Origin: DATKGP01 sp035510775 | Lineage (GTDB): Bacteria > Patescibacteriota > UBA1384 > 2-12-FULL-50-11 | Reading direction: 5' to 3' | Assembly: GCA_035510775.1 (NCBI GenBank) | Contig: DATKGP010000027.1 | Span: 1-24,500, forward strand | Length of the DNA: 24,500 bases | In this document: piece after piece, positions 13,496-20,025 of the stretch | Position numbering within the stretch: position 1 is the first letter of the stretch | Layout: each line of letters begins with the position of its first letter | Position numbers and translations under genes: made by a program | The notes under the pieces: model-generated | Told to the model about the DNA's origin: nothing | The model's database searches: none | What the model saw: the letters and a program-made list of their open reading frames with translations, nothing else

Positions 13496-14044
13496 TCACT
13501 TAATCTCAATACTGATAATTTTGTCGCCGATGGCGATTTTACCAACCACGTCCATGCCGGCGCTGACTGTGCCAAAATTGGTGTACTGGTTGTTGAGCCA
13601 GCTCGATTCAGATTTGACGATAAAAAACTGCGAGTCGTTGGAAACGTTAATGTCGCCGCCCCTGGCCACGCCAAGCGAGCCGGTAACAAACGGCAGGCTG
13701 TTGAGCTCGGTTTTCATCGTGCCACCGCCAGTGCCATCGCCTTTCGGGTCACCACCTTGAATCACCCAGTCTTCGACCCGATGAAAAGTTAAATTATTGT
13801 AGAACCCGCTCTTGGCTTTGCTAATGAAATTAGCCACGGTGTTCGGCGCTTCGTTGCCGTAAAGATCTAAAACTATATCGCCCTTGCTGGTCGTTATCGT
13901 CGCTACCGCCGTAGCGGTCGGGGTTGCTTCGTTTGTGTCCACATTGCCTCCTGAGCTAGTTGATTTGTTTTTTGAAGGAATAAAGAAAAATCCAATAGCA
14001 ATAACGGCCAAGATGCCAAGAACTATCAAGACGGATTTTTGCAT
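13496..14044 (-). CDS. Membrane-anchored cyclophilin-type peptidyl-prolyl isomerase
   Basis: 182 aa from the ATG at 14044. A short N-terminal anchor (VLIVLGILAVIAIGFFFI) is followed by a Ser/Thr-rich linker and a cyclophilin domain: FHRVEDWVIQGGDPKGDGTG, GSLGVARGG, SQFFIVKS and WLNNQYTNFGTV. It would speed proline isomerisation in exported proteins, next to the DsbA/VKOR system in function. The longer frame from 14092 runs into the tRNA-Val gene and is rejected. Only 5 nt separate the tRNA discriminator base (14050) from the ATG, with no Shine-Dalgarno, so the mRNA is probably released from a tRNA-mRNA precursor. Confidence 0.92.
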   Translation of the reverse strand: MQKSVLIVLGILAVIAIGFFFIPSKNKSTSSGGNVDTNEATPTATAVATITTSKGDIVLDLYGNEAPNTVANFISKAKSGFYNNLTFHRVEDWVIQGGDPKGDGTGGGTMKTELNSLPFVTGSLGVARGGDINVSNDSQFFIVKSESSWLNNQYTNFGTVSAGMDVVGKIAIGDKIISIEIK

Positions 14045-14049
14045 TTTTG

Positions 14050-14123
14050 TGCGCGCACCAGGGTTCGAACCTGGGAACCTTCTCAACGTCAATGAGACGC
14101 TCTACCAGCTGAGCTATGCGCGC
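14050..14123 (-). tRNA. tRNA-Val (GAC)
   Basis: Full cloverleaf: acceptor GCGCGCA/TGCGCGC, D-arm GCTC/GAGC, anticodon arm TCTCA-TTGACGT-TGAGA giving GAC, T-arm CCCAG/CTGGG-like with GTTCGAA. The discriminator is A (14050). CCA is not encoded. Directly followed by the cyclophilin gene on the same strand. Confidence 0.95.
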
Positions 14124-14242
14124 GAGCGAATGTAATGAGCGAGCGTGCGGGAGGCGAAACAGAGTTTCACCGACCGAGCGCCAGGTGCGACAACCCAATC
14201 ACGCTTCAGTCATTTTACCCGACTTTGCCGATCCCGGGAAGA

Positions 14243-15091
14243 TCAATTACCCTTTTTGGCCAAGGCTGTCTGCTCGCTAATATCTTTAATAATGTCGGTG
14301 CCTTCTTTAACTCGAACCCGGGGCAGTTCATACAGTGAGCTTTTGTCGGTAGCCACCCCTTCGTTGGTAGTAACGGAGGCGGCTATCTTCAAGCCGCTGA
14401 CAATGTCCAAAGTGGTAGCATTGTACTTGCCAGAAGGATAAGCAAAGACGTTGTCGGTGCCAGCCAGGCTTAAGCTGATATCGTTAACGGCCGCTTCGTA
14501 CTCCATGGTAGCCAAGTTTTTATGATCAATGGTGTGAGCCCCAACCTCCATGCCGGCTTGCTCAAGGCTTTGGATTTGCGTGCGCGTCATGTAGCCCTTT
14601 GTGCCAACAAAGTTCCTGACGATAAAAAACGTTCCGGTCATATTTTCCTGTTGCAAAACCGGCAAGGCGGCCGTGTAGTGATCGTCGTAACCGTCGTCAA
14701 AGGTCAAGATAACTGGTTTTGAACCATATTTTTTGACGGCAAAATTGTTAAGCGAAATCGTCTGATAGCCGGCAGCCTTTAGGGTTTCTAATTGTTTTTT
14801 GAAAGTCGCCGGCGAGACTGACAGATTAATACCCAGCGGGTCGGTCGTGTCGGTGTAGTCGCGAATATAATGATACATCAGAATCGGCACGAAGACGGTT
14901 GGTTTACCCGAAGTTGTGGCCAGTGGTTGAGGCCGATCTTGGGTAAGCAAATTGCTTTCGTCTATGGCTTGGGTCTGGTTGCCAGAAGAAGCTTGAGTTG
15001 CTCGATTGGCTCGTGCGAAACCAAACCAGACGACAATATTTGCCGCTACCAAAACTAGACAGATGAGCCACGGCCAGAAACTTTTCGTCAT
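14243..15091 (-). CDS. Membrane-anchored polysaccharide deacetylase (CE4/NodB fold)
   Basis: 282 aa. Residues ~7-27 form a membrane anchor, then a ~40-residue linker and the NodB domain starting at PTVFVPILMYHYI. Metal-site motifs: LTFDDGYDD (Asp132, Asp133) and the H-x3-H pair in GAHTIDHKNL (His186, His190); GTFFIV and FAYPSGKYN are further family blocks. Such enzymes remove acetyl groups from peptidoglycan or surface glycans. The ATG at 15091 lies 6 bp after TATACT (15098-15103) with no Shine-Dalgarno. Last gene of a minus cluster with two unknown membrane or secreted proteins, suggesting a shared envelope role. Confidence 0.9.
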   Translation of the reverse strand: MTKSFWPWLICLVLVAANIVVWFGFARANRATQASSGNQTQAIDESNLLTQDRPQPLATTSGKPTVFVPILMYHYIRDYTDTTDPLGINLSVSPATFKKQLETLKAAGYQTISLNNFAVKKYGSKPVILTFDDGYDDHYTAALPVLQQENMTGTFFIVRNFVGTKGYMTRTQIQSLEQAGMEVGAHTIDHKNLATMEYEAAVNDISLSLAGTDNVFAYPSGKYNATTLDIVSGLKIAASVTTNEGVATDKSSLYELPRVRVKEGTDIIKDISEQTALAKKGN

Positions 15092-15114
15092 ACAATCAGT
15101 ATATCAGGTGAATG

Positions 15115-15438
15115 CTAGTTGGTTGGTAGACTATTTAGCCACTGGGTTTTGTAGGCATCGGGATCGCTAATGTAGCCAATGCCTGGGATAAAGCTGGTAG
15201 TGAATGAATAGGTTTTTTGGCCGTTTTTGATGGCATCATCAATGGCTAGCTGACGCTCCTTCAGGGTTGAAAAACCCGGATCCCGGGTGTTGGTCAGTTG
15301 AGATTGCGTAGCGGTAGAGACAGGGGTTTTGTAAAACCGCCCATAAAGCGTGACGGCAAGAAAAATTATACCGATTAGGATTAAAAAATTTCCCAGGGCA
15401 TTAAGAACCTGAATGTTTTTTACCCACTGCTTACTCAT
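15115..15438 (-). CDS. Small single-pass membrane protein
   Basis: 107 aa. Residues ~12-33 are a transmembrane helix (LNALGNFLILIGIIFLAVTLY). The outside part has a basic Thr/Ser-rich stretch and an aromatic tail (TYSFTTSFIPGIGYISDPDA). No family recognised. It begins 9 bp after the stop of the upstream secreted protein and ends 23 bp before the deacetylase ATG, so the three probably form one operon. AGGA stands ahead of the ATG. Confidence 0.65.
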   Translation of the reverse strand: MSKQWVKNIQVLNALGNFLILIGIIFLAVTLYGRFYKTPVSTATQSQLTNTRDPGFSTLKERQLAIDDAIKNGQKTYSFTTSFIPGIGYISDPDAYKTQWLNSLPTN

Positions 15439-15447
15439 TCAAGGATC

Positions 15448-16122
15448 CTACTGGAAAGTGCCACTAACGACCCATTCAAGCGGAATCATTGTGCCGGCAC
15501 AAATAACGGTGCCACGAGTGCCAACCTTGGCAAACTCTCCATGAAGCCAGCCATAAGCCCCAAGAGTAAGTAATTGGTTAATATTTCTATCATCAACACC
15601 GCTGATCGCCCCTGGACCGCCAGCTCGAGAGCTGGGGTTAGTTACGTACAGAGCTGGGTCATTAGAAGCGGTTGCCGTAAACTGCCAGTTACTTTCCTGA
15701 CAAGTACTTTCGTCCTCACGGGCGTATGCCCAGAGCCACTGGCTGGCATAGGCACCTCCCGGTGAGCATTGAGCCGAGTTCGCATAACAATTCGGGATAG
15801 AGGCAGCGCTAGGCAGAGACCAGTCTTCTTTGTAAACAGTAGTGTAAGTACCAGCCGAGTTCTTCTGTTGGTAATTAACGTGCCAAGCGGCGACACCAAT
15901 CGCGAACTCGGTTTTTCTGGTATTAACAGCCGTATCAGCATCACCAGTTGTACCTTTAGTGTTGATCGCCAACAATTGGGTAGCAGTCCAGTCCGTCTTT
16001 ACATCAGGTGCACCACCGGCTTTGACGGTTGTAGCGGAATGATTAGGATTAACCGAGAAGACGACTCCGCCAACAATCACCAACACCAACCCCGTGACGA
16101 TCTTTGTAAATATCTTCGCCAT
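15448..16122 (-). CDS. Secreted protein of unknown function
   Basis: 224 aa from the ATG at 16122. N-terminal KIFTKIVTGLVLVIVGGVVFS is a signal or anchor helix. The exported part has four cysteines (NCYAN, QCSPG, TCQES, ICAG) that could pair, many Trp and Tyr residues, and no repeats. No family recognised. The longer frame starting with TTG at 16158 is disfavoured: that TTG is part of the -35 TTGACA (16153-16158), followed 17 bp later by AATACT (16130-16135) and 7 bp on by the ATG. GGAG is also present 3 bp before the ATG. First gene of the deacetylase cluster. Confidence 0.65.
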   Translation of the reverse strand: MAKIFTKIVTGLVLVIVGGVVFSVNPNHSATTVKAGGAPDVKTDWTATQLLAINTKGTTGDADTAVNTRKTEFAIGVAAWHVNYQQKNSAGTYTTVYKEDWSLPSAASIPNCYANSAQCSPGGAYASQWLWAYAREDESTCQESNWQFTATASNDPALYVTNPSSRAGGPGAISGVDDRNINQLLTLGAYGWLHGEFAKVGTRGTVICAGTMIPLEWVVSGTFQ

Positions 16123-16169
16123 TAACTCCAGTATTCGTTTTACTACGGCGCCTGTCAAGGATGCATGTC

Positions 16170-16206
16170 AAAGAAAGCGGTCAAGACCCTGATAGGCCTT
16201 GACCGC
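16170..16206 (-). terminator. Terminator of the lipoprotein gene
   Basis: GCGGTCAAG (16177-16185) and CTTGACCGC (16198-16206) form a 9-bp stem, extended by two G-C pairs in the loop. On the minus strand the stem is followed by TTTCTTTG. Confidence 0.7.
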
Positions 16207-16219
16207 GGAGGAACCGCCC

Positions 16220-16660
16220 TCACGGTTGCCGATCCATAACGATGACAAACTCGTGCGTAACGCCGTTGTACGTTGTCTGGGCGGAGTCACACTCTATATG
16301 TTTGCCAGTGTTCACACGAATCTTCTCCGTGAAGTTAAGAAACGGCTGGTGACCCGCGGTACTTGGGCCTATTGCTACATTGAGGAAAAGCGTTTGATTG
16401 CTCGCATCGTGCCAGCCACTACAATAGTACTGGTTATTGCTCTGATCGGTTGCGTTGGCAATTACAAATAACCCGCTTCCGTCAATACTGCCAAGACCGG
16501 ACAAGTTCAAAGGACTAGATCCGGTAGTATGGTCGGTAACAGTAACGTTCCACTGACCCGCTAACGGATCCAACGACGTAGAGCTATCAGTCCCGCCACC
16601 GCCGCAGCCGACGAAAAGTATGGCCAGCACAAGGCCGGCCAAAGCCAACATTGTTTTCAT
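16220..16660 (-). CDS. Putative lipoprotein
   Basis: 146 aa from the ATG at 16660, which has AAGGAG 6 bp ahead; an in-frame start at 16714 has no such site. The signal peptide KTMLALAGLVLAILFVGC ends in a lipobox (FVGC), and the mature chain starts CGGGGTDSS, a flexible tether. The body is rich in beta-forming residues (LAGQWNVTVTDHTTG, GSGLFVIANATDQSNNQYYC), similar in look to small beta-barrel or sandwich domains. No family assigned. Promoter at 16705-16732; the leader holds a small hairpin (AGGTGC/GCACCT, 16687-16702). Confidence 0.75.
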   Translation of the reverse strand: MKTMLALAGLVLAILFVGCGGGGTDSSTSLDPLAGQWNVTVTDHTTGSSPLNLSGLGSIDGSGLFVIANATDQSNNQYYCSGWHDASNQTLFLNVAIGPSTAGHQPFLNFTEKIRVNTGKHIECDSAQTTYNGVTHEFVIVMDRQP

Positions 16661-16704
16661 ATGGTACTCCTTCGCACCTCGCACCCAGGTGCTCGGGCAC
16701 CTAT

Positions 16705-16732
16705 AGCCTACCACTGTCTATCCAGACGTCAA
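16705..16732 (-). promoter_or_regulatory. Lipoprotein gene promoter
   Basis: TTGACG (16727-16732), 16 bp, TAGGCT (16705-16710). The leader is ~45 nt with a Shine-Dalgarno, unlike most housekeeping genes in the window. Confidence 0.5.
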
Positions 16733-16760
16733 TTAAATTTTTCCCAAGGCTCTTCGAAGC

Positions 16761-16789
16761 TTCATTGAGCGACCATTCTAAGGTATAAT
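16761..16789 (+). promoter_or_regulatory. tRNA-Glu/tRNA-Arg promoter
   Basis: TTCATT (16761-16766), 17 bp, consensus TATAAT (16784-16789), 28 bp before the tRNA-Glu 5' end. Confidence 0.65.
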
Positions 16790-16817
16790 TAGGCGGTATC
16801 TGTTCGATTAAAAATTT

Positions 16818-16891
16818 GGTCCCATCGTCTAGTGGCCTAGGACGTCGGCTTTTCATGCCGAAGATCAGGGGTTCGAATCCCCTTGGGACCG
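16818..16891 (+). tRNA. tRNA-Glu (TTC)
   Basis: Acceptor GGTCCCA/TGGGACC, anticodon arm TCGGC-TTTTCAT-GCCGA giving TTC, T-arm AGGGG-TTCGAAT-CCCCT, discriminator G. CCA is not encoded. Confidence 0.95.
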
Positions 16892-16902
16892 CTGCCAAAA
16901 AT

Positions 16903-16979
16903 GCCCCGATGGCGCAACTGGATAGCGCAAACGGCTTCTATCCGTTAGGTTGCTGGTTCGAATCCAGCTCGGGGCGCCA
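16903..16979 (+). tRNA. tRNA-Arg (TCT)
   Basis: Acceptor GCCCCGA/TCGGGGC, anticodon arm AACGG-CTTCTAT-CCGTT giving TCT, T-arm with GGTTCGAATCC. Discriminator G followed by an encoded CCA (16977-16979), unlike the other tRNAs here. It lies 11 bp after tRNA-Glu and ends 3 bp before the stop of the convergent LysM-CHAP gene. Confidence 0.95.
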
Positions 16980-16982
16980 AAT

Positions 16983-18002
16983 TCAGTAAATGTAGCCGCG
17001 AATCGAACCGGAACCGGAGCTGATAGTTCTTTGGCTGACAACGTAGCGGCCAACATAGTTCATCTCGTCAACGGTAATCGTGCCGTCGCCAACTGCCACC
17101 ACGTAGGCAACGTGGCCGAACGAACTTTCAGAGGTCTGAACAACTGCCCCAACTCGGGGAATACTGCCGGTGGCAAAGCCAGCCGCTCGAGCGCTAGAGA
17201 TGTAAGTGTTGGCGTTACCCATACCATTAGGCAAATCTGGTCGGCGATAGTGAACATACCAGGTGCACCAACCGGGCATACCGCCGTTGTAACCGCCCTT
17301 CATCGTCCCGAGAATCGAATAGCCGTTGGTGGAAATCGCCACCACTCGGCTGGAATTTTGTTTCTGTAGCTGGGCTAGCTTTTTCTGTTGGGCTTGCTGT
17401 TGGGCTAATTGTTGCTGTTGTTGAGCAGCGGCCGTTTCTTTATTAATTTGATCCAGGTAAGCCGTCGAGGTGTTGGTATCGACCGCCGGAATAACCAGCT
17501 TGTCGCCGGGTTTGATTTTTTGCGACTGAAGGCCAGGTAGGTTATTGGCGTCGATAATTGTTCCAGGCGAGAGGTTGTAGCGCTGGGCAATAGTTGTAAT
17601 GGTGTCGCCGTTTTCAACCTGATAAATAATCGCCAGCTCCTGCTGAACTTCACCCGTCAAAATGGTCTGTGATCCGTAAAACTGCGGCTTACCTAAAAAG
17701 CCGTTGGTGTTGGTCTCGATTTGAGCGGCAATTTTTGGGGTATCAACGTGGGTGGCCTGACCCTCGCCGACCGTGACCGTCAAAAAAGCCACGATCATCG
17801 CGGCAAAACTTAGCTGTGTAGAGTAGTTTTTAGCAAACCGGCAAACCTGTTTCACGGCCTTCAGGCGCCAGAATTTTCTAATACCGGTGGCGGCCACCTG
17901 GTAGGCTGGCACCAAGTACCTGCCGAGCCATCGAGCCGCCCCACCTAGTTTTTCACTTAATTTCTTTGTTGTTTGTCTAACAATTTCTTTGGGGGAACTA
18001 AT
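16983..18002 (-). CDS. LysM-CHAP peptidoglycan hydrolase
   Basis: Exported cell-wall enzyme. Order: basic N-terminus, a membrane/signal helix (YSTQLSFAAMIVAFLTVTV), one LysM domain that binds glycan (YQVENGDTITTIAQRYNLSP ... IKPGDKLVIP), a Gln-rich coiled coil (AAAQQQQQLAQQQAQQKK), and a C-terminal CHAP amidase/endopeptidase domain with the catalytic Cys in GWCTWYVH, the His in SSFGHVAYVV and the acidic DEMNY. The start is uncertain. The first standard start codon in the frame is TTG at 17915 (310 aa), without a good Shine-Dalgarno. A strong AAGGAGG (18006-18012) sits 3 nt before an in-frame ATT at 18002, and the extra 29 codons look like protein (EIVRQTTKKLSEKLGGAARW), so I extend to 18002 (339 aa). 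The conservative end is 17915. Confidence 0.85.
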   Translation of the reverse strand: MSSPKEIVRQTTKKLSEKLGGAARWLGRYLVPAYQVAATGIRKFWRLKAVKQVCRFAKNYSTQLSFAAMIVAFLTVTVGEGQATHVDTPKIAAQIETNTNGFLGKPQFYGSQTILTGEVQQELAIIYQVENGDTITTIAQRYNLSPGTIIDANNLPGLQSQKIKPGDKLVIPAVDTNTSTAYLDQINKETAAAQQQQQLAQQQAQQKKLAQLQKQNSSRVVAISTNGYSILGTMKGGYNGGMPGWCTWYVHYRRPDLPNGMGNANTYISSARAAGFATGSIPRVGAVVQTSESSFGHVAYVVAVGDGTITVDEMNYVGRYVVSQRTISSGSGSIRGYIY

Positions 18003-18030
18003 GAACCTCCTTACAAAAGAGACGTGTCCC

Positions 18031-18058
18031 AGTGTACCTGACGGAGATGGCTTGTCAA
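18031..18058 (-). promoter_or_regulatory. LysM-CHAP gene promoter
   Basis: TTGACA (18053-18058), 16 bp, TACACT (18031-18036); then a ~20-nt leader with AAGGAGG at 18006-18012. Confidence 0.65.
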
Positions 18059-18101
18059 GACCTACCGCGAAACAAAAAACTAGAAAATCCTACAAATATG
18101 G

Positions 18102-18905
18102 TTAAATGGAGATGTTACGGCGGGAGAACCAAAGGTAGCCGGCCAGAACCAAAACGACCGCAAGAAGCGTCGGCACGATATATGTCAGCCGATCAACTTG
18201 ACCCTCAACCAGAGTGCTAGATGGATCGAAGTAATGGAAAAGTGAGAAGTATTCGAGCTTAACGAAGTTATCTTTGAGTTGAGACACAACGTTGAGCACG
18301 TACATAACAATAAGAATTCCGCCGGTGATAAAGTAGGCCTTGCCCTTTTCCGAGAATATCGCTGAAAAGAACGAGGCGATGCCGAGCACGGCCAAGCCGA
18401 AGATGAAGCCGCTAAGCGCAGTCAGGGACAGGTATGAAAAGACAACATCGTTGTTAAACATTTTGGCAATCGGCCAAATAATAAAGAGGGTCACAATAGT
18501 GAAACCGGCCAGACCGATAAAGCTGGAGAGGAATTTACCCATATAAATCTTCATGCGGGAGAGTGGGAGCGACAATAGCAACGGCGCGGTGCCGGCTTCG
18601 ATCTCGCCGGCGATGCTGAAACCACCCATTGTTACCGCCACCATGATGGCAAAAAGTGGCCAGAGGAAGGTGAAGTACTCCATCGTCAGGAACTTACTAA
18701 TTGTGCTCATATCGAGGTTTTTAATCCCCATCGCCTTAAGAACGGTCTGGGGATAGGCCTTTAACACCTCATTAAAAGTCGCCTGTTGAGCCTTTATCGA
18801 AGGGAACATCGCCGTATACATAAAGACAAAGCCAATACAAACGAGGCAGTAAACAATGAGCATCGTTTTTTTATCTTTCAAAACTCTCCAGATCAGGTGC
18901 TTCAT
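18102..18905 (-). CDS. ABC-2 type transporter permease
   Basis: 267 aa with six predicted transmembrane helices: one near the N-terminus (MLIVYCLVCIGFVFMYTAMF), a large outside loop, then a cluster (YFTFLWPLFAIMVAVTMGG, FIGLAGFTIVTLFIIWPIA, SGFIFGLAVLGIASFFSAIF, YFITGGILIVMYVLNVV, YIVPTLLAVVLVLAGYLW). The block GEIEAGTAPLLLSLPLSR between helices is typical of ABC-2 exporters. The start overlaps the end of the ATPase gene by 4 bp (ATGA). The substrate is unknown; related pairs export peptides, antibiotics or surface molecules. Confidence 0.88.
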   Translation of the reverse strand: MKHLIWRVLKDKKTMLIVYCLVCIGFVFMYTAMFPSIKAQQATFNEVLKAYPQTVLKAMGIKNLDMSTISKFLTMEYFTFLWPLFAIMVAVTMGGFSIAGEIEAGTAPLLLSLPLSRMKIYMGKFLSSFIGLAGFTIVTLFIIWPIAKMFNNDVVFSYLSLTALSGFIFGLAVLGIASFFSAIFSEKGKAYFITGGILIVMYVLNVVSQLKDNFVKLEYFSLFHYFDPSSTLVEGQVDRLTYIVPTLLAVVLVLAGYLWFSRRNISI

Positions 18906-19789
18906 GATTTTTTCTCCTTATAGAAACTCAGAAAGAGGTCTTCGAGCGAGGAATGATCGAGCTCAAGATCTTTTATTTTATATTTAGCTAGTTCTTTAAT
19001 TAGCGGGTCTAAATCACCTTTGACTTTGAGAATTAGACCATCTGGCAGTTCGTCGGCTTTTTCAGCACTAGGCAGAGAGAAGGTACTGCGATCGGCTGGG
19101 TTTTCAAAACGAATTGTCACCAGATGCAGAGCCGATTGCTTGAACTCTTCTACCACTTCAATACCGACAATTTTGCCTTCCCGTATAATCGCCACTCGGT
19201 CGCAGACACGTTCAATTTCCGGCAAAATATGTGAAGACATAAAAACCGTCGCCCCTTTTTGTTTGAACTCGCCCAGGCACTTGTAAAAAGTATTTTGCAG
19301 CAGCGGATCAAGCCCGCGTGTTGGCTCGTCCAAAACCAAAAGTTCCGGCTCGGTCATCAGTGTTAGAACAATGCCCAGCTTTTGTTTGTTGCCGGTGGAA
19401 AGATGCTTGGCCTTGACATGTAAATTAAGATCAAATTTTTCGGCTAGGGTCTTGAAGTTAAATTTCTTGCCTCTGACGGCCTGAATAAACTCGGTGTGTT
19501 CTTGACCAGTCCAGTCGCCATGTAAATACATCTCGCTAGGCAGAAAGCCGATTCTCTCTTTGATAGCGACAGAGTCTGTCTTGGCGTCCAGACCTAAAAC
19601 GGAAATTTTACCGGCGTCGGGACGAAGAAAATCCATCAGACAGCGAATTGTTGTGGTCTTGCCGGCACCGTTTGGCCCCAAAAAGCCATAGACCTCGCCC
19701 TTGCGAATCTCTAGGCTAATATCATCAACGGCTTTGGTTTTGCCAAAATACTTTTTCAGCCGGGAGATTTGAATCGCTACTTCTGCCAT
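18902..19789 (-). CDS. ABC transporter ATP-binding protein
   Basis: 295 aa. Walker A GPNGAGKTTT (38-47), Q-loop region ERIGFLPSEMYLHGD, signature LSTGNKQKLG (a variant of LSGGQ), Walker B with LLVLDEPTRGLDP, and the H-switch in MSSHILPEIERVCDR. The C-terminal ~80 residues are the accessory domain usual in drug/antibiotic-export ATPases of the CcmA/BcrA type. Forms a dimer that powers the permease encoded directly downstream. The ATG at 19789 lies 6 bp after TAGGAT with no Shine-Dalgarno: leaderless. Confidence 0.93.
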   Translation of the reverse strand: MAEVAIQISRLKKYFGKTKAVDDISLEIRKGEVYGFLGPNGAGKTTTIRCLMDFLRPDAGKISVLGLDAKTDSVAIKERIGFLPSEMYLHGDWTGQEHTEFIQAVRGKKFNFKTLAEKFDLNLHVKAKHLSTGNKQKLGIVLTLMTEPELLVLDEPTRGLDPLLQNTFYKCLGEFKQKGATVFMSSHILPEIERVCDRVAIIREGKIVGIEVVEEFKQSALHLVTIRFENPADRSTFSLPSAEKADELPDGLILKVKGDLDPLIKELAKYKIKDLELDHSSLEDLFLSFYKEKKS

Positions 19790-19795
19790 AGTTTT

Positions 19796-19824
19796 ATCCT
19801 ATCGAGGAACTTTCACGGTGTCCA
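19796..19824 (-). promoter_or_regulatory. ABC transporter promoter (half of a palindromic pair)
   Basis: TGGACA (19819-19824), 17 bp, TAGGAT (19796-19801), 6 bp to the ATG at 19789. Its -35 is one arm of the perfect palindrome TGTCCAG-A-CTGGACA (19819-19833); the other arm is the -35 of the divergent helicase promoter. Confidence 0.6.
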
Positions 19825-19827
19825 GAC

Positions 19828-19856
19828 TGGACATTTCACCACGGTTGTGCTACACT
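19828..19856 (+). promoter_or_regulatory. DEAD-box helicase promoter (half of a palindromic pair)
   Basis: TGGACA (19828-19833), 17 bp, TACACT (19851-19856). Transcription would start near 19863, giving a leader of ~160 nt. Only 3 bp separate its -35 from that of the opposite promoter. Confidence 0.6.
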
Positions 19857-19862
19857 TACAGA

Positions 19863-20025
19863 ACTTTACGCGTAGGCTGCATCGCAGAACTTGAGTAGAG
19901 AAATATATTGCTTTCGGATCGTGGCCGGTTCTGATATTCACGGCACTACTGTCTGGGAGTACAATCCCCCTTTGCGCTCAATAACGGGCGACTCGGGATG
20001 ACAGTAGAAAGGCTGTTTTGTAATT
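19863..20025 (+). other. Long structured 5' leader of the DEAD-box helicase gene
   Basis: A non-coding leader of ~163 nt. CTACTGTC (19946-19953) pairs perfectly with GACAGTAG (20000-20007), closing a multi-branch structure with two inner hairpins: GGGA/TCCC (19955-19958, 19965-19968) and CGCTC/GGGCG (19975-19979, 19986-19990, one G-U). Upstream are small stems CTGC/GCAG (19877-19887) and CGTG/CACG (19920-19942). The outer stem ends 18 nt before the ATG, next to AAAGG, so folding could control translation. No known riboswitch class recognised. Confidence 0.5.

Noticed and set aside
13956..14198. 80-codon minus frame over tRNA-Val
   Set aside because: It is the tRNA gene read as protein; the cyclophilin starts after the tRNA.
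14124..14242. A gene or clear promoter between tRNA-Val and the deacetylase
   Set aside because: Only GAGCG-rich sequence and weak promoter-like words (TTCCCG, 17 bp, TAAAAT on the minus strand); nothing firm enough to annotate.
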